From: Duganella sp. 1411 | Lineage (GTDB): Bacteria > Pseudomonadota > Gammaproteobacteria > Burkholderiales > Burkholderiaceae_D | Assembly: GCF_017833525.1 (NCBI RefSeq) | Contig: NZ_JAFICD010000009.1 | Coordinates: 62,001 to 126,000 of the forward strand | DNA: 64,000 nucleotides | Direction: 5' to 3' | Shown here: one piece after another, positions 58,274-64,000 of the stretch | Layout: every line of letters starts with the position of its first letter | How positions within the stretch are numbered: position 1 is the first letter of the stretch | Made by a program: the position numbers and the translations under genes | The notes under the pieces: model-generated | The model's database searches: none | Told to the model about the DNA's origin: nothing | Seen by the model: the letters and a program-made list of their open reading frames with translations, nothing else

Positions 58274-59032
58274 ATGCAAATCACAGATAACGTATTCATC
58301 ATCACCGGCGGGGCGTCCGGGCTGGGCGCGGCGACCGCGCGCATGATCGTCGAGGCCGGCGGCAAGGTGGTGCTGGCCGATGTGCAGGCCGAGGCCGGGC
58401 AGGCGCTGGCCTCCGAACTGGACGGCGTCTTCGTCCACACCGACGTGACCTCCGAGGCCGACGCCATCCGCGCCGTCGACGCCGCCGTGGCGCTGGGCAC
58501 GCTGCGCGGGCTGGTCAACTGCGCCGGCATCGCGCCGGCCGCCAAGACCGTCGGCAAGGACGGCGCCCATCCGCTCGAGCTGTTCCAGCGCACCGTCAAT
58601 ATCAATCTGGTCGGCACCTTCAATATGGCGCGCCTGGCCGCCGTGGCGATGAGCAAGAACGACGCCGTCGATACCGGCGAGCGCGGCGTGATCATCAACA
58701 CCGCGTCGGTGGCCGCCTTCGACGGCCAGATGGGGCAGGCCGCCTACGCGTCGTCCAAGGCCGCCGTCGCCGGCCTGACCTTGCCGATGGCGCGCGACCT
58801 GGCCCGCAGCGGCATCCGCGTGATGGCCATCGCGCCCGGCATCTTCGAGACGCCGATGTTGATGGGCATGCCGGCCGAGGTGCGCGACGCCCTCGGCGCC
58901 ATGGTGCCGTTCCCGCCGCGCCTGGGCAAACCGCACGAATACGCGCACCTGGCCAAGGCCATCATCGAGAACACGATGCTGAACGGCGAGACCATCCGCC
59001 TCGACGGCGCTATCCGCATGCAGGCCAAGTAA
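58274..59032 (+). CDS. Short-chain dehydrogenase (3-hydroxyacyl-CoA dehydrogenase type)
   Basis: 252 residues. Cofactor motif GGASGLGAATA (10-20); Asp after strand 2 (VLADVQ) favours NAD. NCAGIAPA, then Ser in NTASVAAFDG and YASSK. Wording such as KTVGKDGAHPLELFQRTVNI (split as a family block) and FETPMLMGMP matches the HSD17B10-like 2-methyl-3-hydroxybutyryl-CoA dehydrogenases of isoleucine and lipid breakdown. Start at 58274 follows GGGGAGA. The operator upstream fits a catabolic role. Confidence 0.88.
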   Translation: MQITDNVFIITGGASGLGAATARMIVEAGGKVVLADVQAEAGQALASELDGVFVHTDVTSEADAIRAVDAAVALGTLRGLVNCAGIAPAAKTVGKDGAHPLELFQRTVNINLVGTFNMARLAAVAMSKNDAVDTGERGVIINTASVAAFDGQMGQAAYASSKAAVAGLTLPMARDLARSGIRVMAIAPGIFETPMLMGMPAEVRDALGAMVPFPPRLGKPHEYAHLAKAIIENTMLNGETIRLDGAIRMQAK

Positions 59033-59125
59033 AACGATTTAAACGATTTCGTGTACGATGCCAAGGTGATCGGGCGCGCCACGGGAGGCCATCCCGGCCC
59101 GCGCGCCCTCAATTTTGGAGAGCCC

Positions 59126-60928
59126 ATGATTCGTTTGAAGATGCTGGCGCTGAGCGCCGCACTGGCCGTGCCTTTGCTGGCCGGCCTGCACGCGCCGGCC
59201 TACGCGCAACGCGCCACGCCCGCTGCGACTGCCGATGCGGCGCCGGAAATCGCCACCGGCTACGCCGAGAAGGCCGGCAAGTCCTCGCAAAAATTCATGG
59301 TGGCCGCCGCCAATCCGCTGGCCACGCAGGCCGGCTACCAGATGCTCAAACAGGGCGGCGCGGCGATCGACGCCGCCGTCGCCACCCAACTGGTACTGAC
59401 CTTGGTCGAGCCGCAATCGTCGGGCATTGGCGGCGGCGCTTTCCTGCTCTATTCGGACGGCAAACGCGTGCAGTCGTACGACGGCCGCGAGACGGCCCCG
59501 GCGTCGGCCGACGAACATCTGTTCCAGGACGCGGACGGCAAACCCGTCTCGCGCGAAGTCGGCGTCATCGGCGGGCGCTCGGTCGGCGCGCCGGGCGTGC
59601 TGCGCATGCTGGAGCTGGCGCACAAGCAGCATGGCCGGCTGCCGTGGAAAACCCTGTTCGCGCCGGCCATCAAGCTGGCCGAGGAGGGCTTCGCCGTCAG
59701 CCCGCGCCTGAACGCGCTGATCTCCTACGACCGCTTCCTGGCGCGCGATCCGGTCGCCAAAAAATACTTCTTCGACGACGACGGCAAGCCGCGTCCCGTT
59801 GGCTACATCCTGAAAAATCCCGAACTGGCGCGCACCCTGCGCGAGATCGCCGCCGGCGGCGCCGACGCCTTCTACAAGGGCCGCATCGCCGCCGACATCG
59901 CCGCCAAGGTGGCCGCGCATCCGACCAATCCCGGCAAGCTGACCGCCGCCGACATCGCCGGCTACCAGGCCAGGGAGCGCGCGCCCATTTGCAGCGACTA
60001 CAAGGCGTGGACCGTGTGCGGCGCGCCGCCGCCGTCGTCCGGTGGCATCGCCATCGCGCAGATGCTCGGCATCCTGGAGGTCAAGGACATCAGCCCGTAC
60101 GAGCCGGTCGACGGCATGCCCACCGCCGAGGGCATCCACCTGTTCTCGGAGGCGGGACGGCTGGCCTACGCGGACCGCAACCGCTACGTGGCCGATACCG
60201 ATTTCGTGCCGCTGCCGGGCAAGGGCGTCGGCGCGATGCTCGACAAGGGCTACCTGTCGCAGCGCGCCGCGTTGATAGGCGAGCGCTCGATGGGCCACGC
60301 CAACTACGGCACGCCGGCCACGATGCAGGTCGCGTGGGGCGCCGACACGGCCATCGACAAGCCGTCGACGTCGCACCTGGTGGCGGTCGATGCGTTCGGC
60401 GGCGGGCTGTCGATGACCACCTCGGTGGAGGACGCGTTCGGCGCGCGCCAGATGGTCGACGGCTTCATGCTCAATAACCAGCTGACCGACTTCTCCTTCG
60501 ATTCGCAGGACGCCGACGGTCCGATCGCCAACCGGGTGCAGGCCGGCAAACGCCCGCGCAGCGCGATGTCGCCGACGCTGGTGTTCGACAAGGGCACGCA
60601 CAAGCTGGTGCTGGCCACCGGCTCGCCGGGCGGTTCGGCCATCATCAACTACGTGGCCAAGGTGCTGGTCGGGACGCTGGACTGGAAGCTCGACGTGCAG
60701 CGGGCCATCAGCCTGCCCAACATGGGCAGCCGCAACGGTCCCACCGAGGTGGAGGCCGGGCGCGTGGCGCCGGCGGTGCTCGAGGAGCTCAAGGCGCGCG
60801 GCCACCAGGTGCGCGAGACCGAGCAGAATTCCGGTTTGCAGGGCATCCAGCGCCGCGTCGTCAACGGCAAGGCCGAATGGTTCGGTGGCGCCGATCCGCG
60901 CCGCGAGGGTATCGTCTTGGGCGAGTAA
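59126..60928 (+). CDS. ggt: Gamma-glutamyltransferase
   Basis: 600 residues; hydrolyses or transfers the gamma-glutamyl group of glutathione in the periplasm. Signal peptide about 1-27 (ending PAYAQR). The autocatalytic nucleophile is T415 in STSHLVAVD, and GSPGGS forms the oxyanion region. FSEAGRLAYADRN and DDFSFD-type blocks are typical. GGAG lies 5 nt before the ATG at 59126; the frame from 59051 is not initiated. Confidence 0.95.
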   Translation: MIRLKMLALSAALAVPLLAGLHAPAYAQRATPAATADAAPEIATGYAEKAGKSSQKFMVAAANPLATQAGYQMLKQGGAAIDAAVATQLVLTLVEPQSSGIGGGAFLLYSDGKRVQSYDGRETAPASADEHLFQDADGKPVSREVGVIGGRSVGAPGVLRMLELAHKQHGRLPWKTLFAPAIKLAEEGFAVSPRLNALISYDRFLARDPVAKKYFFDDDGKPRPVGYILKNPELARTLREIAAGGADAFYKGRIAADIAAKVAAHPTNPGKLTAADIAGYQARERAPICSDYKAWTVCGAPPPSSGGIAIAQMLGILEVKDISPYEPVDGMPTAEGIHLFSEAGRLAYADRNRYVADTDFVPLPGKGVGAMLDKGYLSQRAALIGERSMGHANYGTPATMQVAWGADTAIDKPSTSHLVAVDAFGGGLSMTTSVEDAFGARQMVDGFMLNNQLTDFSFDSQDADGPIANRVQAGKRPRSAMSPTLVFDKGTHKLVLATGSPGGSAIINYVAKVLVGTLDWKLDVQRAISLPNMGSRNGPTEVEAGRVAPAVLEELKARGHQVRETEQNSGLQGIQRRVVNGKAEWFGGADPRREGIVLGE

Positions 60929-61008
60929 GTCCGGGGATTGTGGCAAAACGTCGCCGAAAAACCGCAGCCGCCTTCCCCAAACGCGGCATACCCTGCTAAC
61001 CTTGGTGC

Positions 61009-62184
61009 ATGGGAATTCAAAAGAAAACAGGCTTGATCCTGACGGGAGGAGGCGCCCGCGCGGCCTACCAGGTCGGCGTGCTGCAGGCGATCTCCGAGAT
61101 ACTGTGGGAAGCGGGCTGGCCGCCGGCGCGCAATCCCTTCGATATCATCTGCGGCACCTCGGCCGGCGCGATCAACGCCACGGCGCTGGCCTGCCGCGCC
61201 GACAACTTCGGCGAGGGCGTGCAAAAGCTGCTCGACGTCTGGCAGCATATCGAGGTCGAACAGGTCTACCGCGCCGATTCGCTGGGCGTGATCCGCTCCG
61301 GCGCGCGCTGGCTCTCGCTGCTGTCGTTCGGCTGGCTGCTGCGCAAATGGCGCGCCGCGCCGCCGGCGTCGCTGCTCGATAACACGCCGCTGGTCGGCCT
61401 GCTGCACCGCATGCTCGACCTGCCGCGCCTCGACACCGTGCTCTCCGAGGGCCTGCTGCACGCGCTGGCCGTCACCGCCTCGTCCTACAGCGCCGGCAAC
61501 CACCTGACCTTCTACCAGACCGCCGCCGACATCGCGCCGTGGATACGCATGCAGCGCGTGGCGCTGCAGGACCAGATCGGCGTCGAGCATCTGCTGGCGT
61601 CGTCGGCGATCCCGTTCATCTTTCCGGCCACGCCCCTGTACATGGGCGGTCACCGCGAATACTGCGGCGACGGCTCGATGCGCCAGCTGGCGCCGATCTC
61701 GCCGGCGATCCACCTGGGCGCCACCAAGGTGCTGGTGGTGGGCGCCGGCCGCCTGACCGAGCCGGCCCGCAGCGCCGCCGAAAAGAGCGCGGCCCGCTAT
61801 CCCAGCCTGGCGCAGATCGCCGGCCACGCGATGTCGTCGATCTTCCTCGATTCGCTGGCGGTCGATATCGAACGCCTGGAACGGATCAACAAGACGCTGT
61901 CGATGCTGCCGGCGGAGCTGCTCGACCAGACGCCCCTCAAGCCGGTCAAGCTGCTGGTGATCGCGCCGTCCGAGCGGCTCGACGATATCGCCAGCCGCCA
62001 TATCGCCAGTTTGCCGGCGCCGATACGCACCATGTTGTCCGGAATCGGCGCCACCGAAACGCGCGGCGCGGCGCTGGCCTCGTATTTATTGTTCGAATCG
62101 ACTTATACTTGCGAGTTGATCCGCCTCGGTCAGCGCGACACCCAGGCGCGTAAGGACGACGTGCTGGCCTTCTTTGAATCCTGA
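61009..62184 (+). CDS. Patatin-like phospholipase
   Basis: 391 residues. Oxyanion Gly-rich LTGGGARAAYQVG near the N-terminus, nucleophile S51 in GTSAG, catalytic Asp in GDGSMRQ near 222. Ser-Asp dyad lipase of the cytosolic/inner membrane type with no signal peptide. The C-terminal third (DUF3336-like helical region) is family-typical. ATG at 61009. Divides ggt from the propeller sensor. Confidence 0.9.
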   Translation: MGIQKKTGLILTGGGARAAYQVGVLQAISEILWEAGWPPARNPFDIICGTSAGAINATALACRADNFGEGVQKLLDVWQHIEVEQVYRADSLGVIRSGARWLSLLSFGWLLRKWRAAPPASLLDNTPLVGLLHRMLDLPRLDTVLSEGLLHALAVTASSYSAGNHLTFYQTAADIAPWIRMQRVALQDQIGVEHLLASSAIPFIFPATPLYMGGHREYCGDGSMRQLAPISPAIHLGATKVLVVGAGRLTEPARSAAEKSAARYPSLAQIAGHAMSSIFLDSLAVDIERLERINKTLSMLPAELLDQTPLKPVKLLVIAPSERLDDIASRHIASLPAPIRTMLSGIGATETRGAALASYLLFESTYTCELIRLGQRDTQARKDDVLAFFES

Positions 62185-62204
62185 CCACCGATTGCGGGAC
62201 CGTT

Positions 62205-64000
62205 TTGCCGTTTTTTAGACGCTTATTCCGACCCTCGTTCCAACGGGGATGCCGACGCTTGTGCGGACACCTGCTGGTGCCGGTCCTGCTGCTGTGGGGA
62301 CTCGGCATGGCCGCCGCATGGGCCGGCGCGCCGCCGCGCACCTTGCGCTTCGAGCAGCTCAGCGTCGAGCACGGACTGGCGCAGGAGTCGGTGCTGGCCG
62401 TCGCCCAGGACACCCAGGGCTTCATCTGGCTCGGCACCCAGGCCGGCCTGACGCGTTTCGACGGCTACCGCACCGTCACCTACAAGAGCGCCGTCTCCGA
62501 TCCCAACAGCCTGGCCGACAACTGGGTGCGCGTGCTGCACGTGGACGGCACCGGCCGGATGTGGGTCGGCACCGACGGCGGCCTGGATCTGTACGACCCG
62601 GCCACGCGCCATTTCACCCATTTCGCGCCGCAGGAGCCGGGCCAGCGCGGCAACGGCAACCGCCATGTGCGGGCCATTGTCGACGATGGCCTGGGCGGCC
62701 TGTGGGTGGCCAGCGCCGACGGCCTGCACCACTTCAACCCCGCCACCAAACGCTTCACCAGCTGGCACCACGACGCCGCCGACACCGGCAGCCTGGGCAA
62801 CGACCAGGTCAATGCGCTGGCGCGCGACGCCACCGGGCGCCTGTGGGTGGCCACCGCCACCGGCCTCGATATGCTGGCGCCGGGCGCCGCGCACTTCCGC
62901 CACTACACGCTCGACGACGGTGGCGACGGCCGCTTCAACGCCGTGCTGTCGCTGCAGGTCGACAGCGCGCAGACGCTGTGGGTCGGCACCATGGGCGGGC
63001 TGGAACAATGGCGGCTGCTGGGCGTCGAACCGCAGCGGCGCCGCCTCGGCGAGCGCGAAGGCATCAACCCCGGGGTCAGCATCACGACGCTGTACGAGGA
63101 CGTCGAAAACCAGATGTGGGTCGGCACCCAGGCCGACGGCTTGTTCCGCTGGCTGCCGGCGGAGAACCGGCTGACCCAGTACCGCCACCAGTTCAGCGAC
63201 AGCCACAGCGTGGCCGACAACCAGATATCGTCGCTGTTCCGCGACCGCGTCGGCACCTTCTGGGTCGGCACCTGGAACGATGGCGTCAGCCGCGTCGACA
63301 TGGGCAGCGGCGGCTTTGCCCGCATCGTGCGCCAGTCCGACATGCTCAACTCCGTGTCGGACAACAAGGTGCGGGCGATCGTCTCGGACGGCGGCACGCG
63401 CCTGTGGCTGGGCAGCAGCGGCGGTTTGAACCTGTACGATCCGGTCAGCGGCGAGAGCCGGGTGTGGCGCCACGATCCGCGCGACCCCAATAGCCTGAGC
63501 GACGACCAGGTCACCGCGCTGCTGCGCGAAAAGAACGGCAACATGTGGATCGGCGGACGGGCCGGGGTCAACTACCTGAACCCGGCCACCGGCGCGATAC
63601 GGTCGCTGTCGTTCATGCGCGGCGACGCCGCCAGCGACACGGTGCGCAACATCGTCGCCGACCGCGGCGGCATGCTGTGGGTGGCCAGCCGGGGAGGGCT
63701 GCACCGGCTCGACCCGCGCACCATGGACGTGCGCACCTTCCGCCACAACCCGTCCGACAATGCCAGCCTGGCCGACAACGTGGTGCGGCCGATCCTGGAG
63801 GACCACCGCGGCCAGCTGTGGATAGGCACCTTCAACGGCCTCGATCTGCTGGACCGCAAGACGGGGCGCTTCCGCCACTTCCGCCGCGACGCCGCCGATC
63901 CGCTCAGCCTCAGTCACGACGAGGTGCACTGCCTGTACGAGGACGCGCGCGGCACCATCTGGGTCGGCACGGCGGCGGGCCTGAACCGGATGGACGTGGC
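62205..64000 (+). CDS. Two-component regulator propeller protein (3' truncated)
   Basis: The visible 598 residues begin at a TTG (62205, GGGA about 6 nt upstream) and form a signal peptide (about 1-40, LLVPVLLLWGLGMAAAWA) followed by many Reg_prop repeats of the pattern (D/E)xxGxxWxGTxxGL (for example FIWLGTQAGLTRF, RMWVGTDGGLDLY, QMWVGTQADGLF). These periplasmic propellers normally precede a Y_Y_Y domain and a histidine kinase or GGDEF output, which would lie beyond the window. If TTG is not used, the next in-frame start is ATG 62307. The ligand is unknown; homologues often sense polysaccharide fragments. Confidence 0.8.
   Translation, partial: MPFFRRLFRPSFQRGCRRLCGHLLVPVLLLWGLGMAAAWAGAPPRTLRFEQLSVEHGLAQESVLAVAQDTQGFIWLGTQAGLTRFDGYRTVTYKSAVSDPNSLADNWVRVLHVDGTGRMWVGTDGGLDLYDPATRHFTHFAPQEPGQRGNGNRHVRAIVDDGLGGLWVASADGLHHFNPATKRFTSWHHDAADTGSLGNDQVNALARDATGRLWVATATGLDMLAPGAAHFRHYTLDDGGDGRFNAVLSLQVDSAQTLWVGTMGGLEQWRLLGVEPQRRRLGEREGINPGVSITTLYEDVENQMWVGTQADGLFRWLPAENRLTQYRHQFSDSHSVADNQISSLFRDRVGTFWVGTWNDGVSRVDMGSGGFARIVRQSDMLNSVSDNKVRAIVSDGGTRLWLGSSGGLNLYDPVSGESRVWRHDPRDPNSLSDDQVTALLREKNGNMWIGGRAGVNYLNPATGAIRSLSFMRGDAASDTVRNIVADRGGMLWVASRGGLHRLDPRTMDVRTFRHNPSDNASLADNVVRPILEDHRGQLWIGTFNGLDLLDRKTGRFRHFRRDAADPLSLSHDEVHCLYEDARGTIWVGTAAGLNRMDV

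Overview
The window is high-GC chromosomal DNA from a betaproteobacterium, most likely Oxalobacteraceae (Massilia / Duganella / Janthinobacterium-like). Support: cysM, mltB, tgpA, ExbB, LpxK, KdsB and Adk sequences of beta-proteobacterial type, a DUF4148 protein, a sodB / xseA / exbB-exbD-lpxK-Trm112-kdsB-adk neighbourhood, and dispersed palindromic repeats. No rRNA, tRNA, CRISPR array, integrase or transposase was found.

Layout. 0-7 kb: 3' part of a heptose-7-phosphate kinase, a ComEA-like DNA-binding protein, a metallo-hydrolase overlapping a polysaccharide deacetylase, a thioredoxin-reductase-like flavoprotein with a cyclic-nucleotide domain, and cysM ending in a 15-bp tandem repeat. 7-14 kb: a small HTH protein, then MoxR / DUF58 / TgpA / MltB on the minus strand, and a histone-deacetylase-like hydrolase. 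14-23 kb: two tandem S9 peptidases, a zinc alcohol dehydrogenase, an OPT transporter, the ribosome-assembly GTPase YlqF and a DODA-type dioxygenase. 23-28.5 kb: a cobalamin riboswitch driving a BtuB-type receptor, an SDR, and a LysR gene divergent from a SnoaL-like protein. 28.5-34 kb: an Aae-type aromatic-acid efflux operon (DUF4148, NodT, MarR, FUSC, DUF1656, HlyD). 34-40.4 kb: aldo/keto reductase, sodB, a LacI repressor divergent from glucokinase with two matching operators, and xseA.

40.5-51 kb is the unusual part. A minus-strand gene set (tail-collar protein, GNAT, aspartyl-hydroxylase/sulfotransferase fusion, second sulfotransferase, 1866-residue DUF4347/Ig/DUF4214 protein) lies between xseA and exbB. 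It has 4-nt and 26-nt overlaps that imply coordinated expression. Upstream of it lies a non-coding array of five diverged repeats of about 100 bp. Each repeat carries a DnaA-box-like 9-mer exactly 42 bp after an AATCAA (IHF-like) core. A sixth copy with the same 42-bp phasing (GATCAA core) sits at the other end of the gene set, next to xseA. The array resembles a datA-like DnaA-titration locus, and the accessory genes appear to have been inserted within it.

51-64 kb returns to core genes: exbB, exbD, lpxK (with a dispersed palindrome inserted in frame), a Trm112-like protein, kdsB, adk and an H+-pyrophosphatase with a proline-rich tail. After these come a small secreted protein, an SDR behind a 20-bp palindromic operator, gamma-glutamyltransferase, a patatin-like lipase, and the start of a propeller-type two-component sensor cut by the window end.
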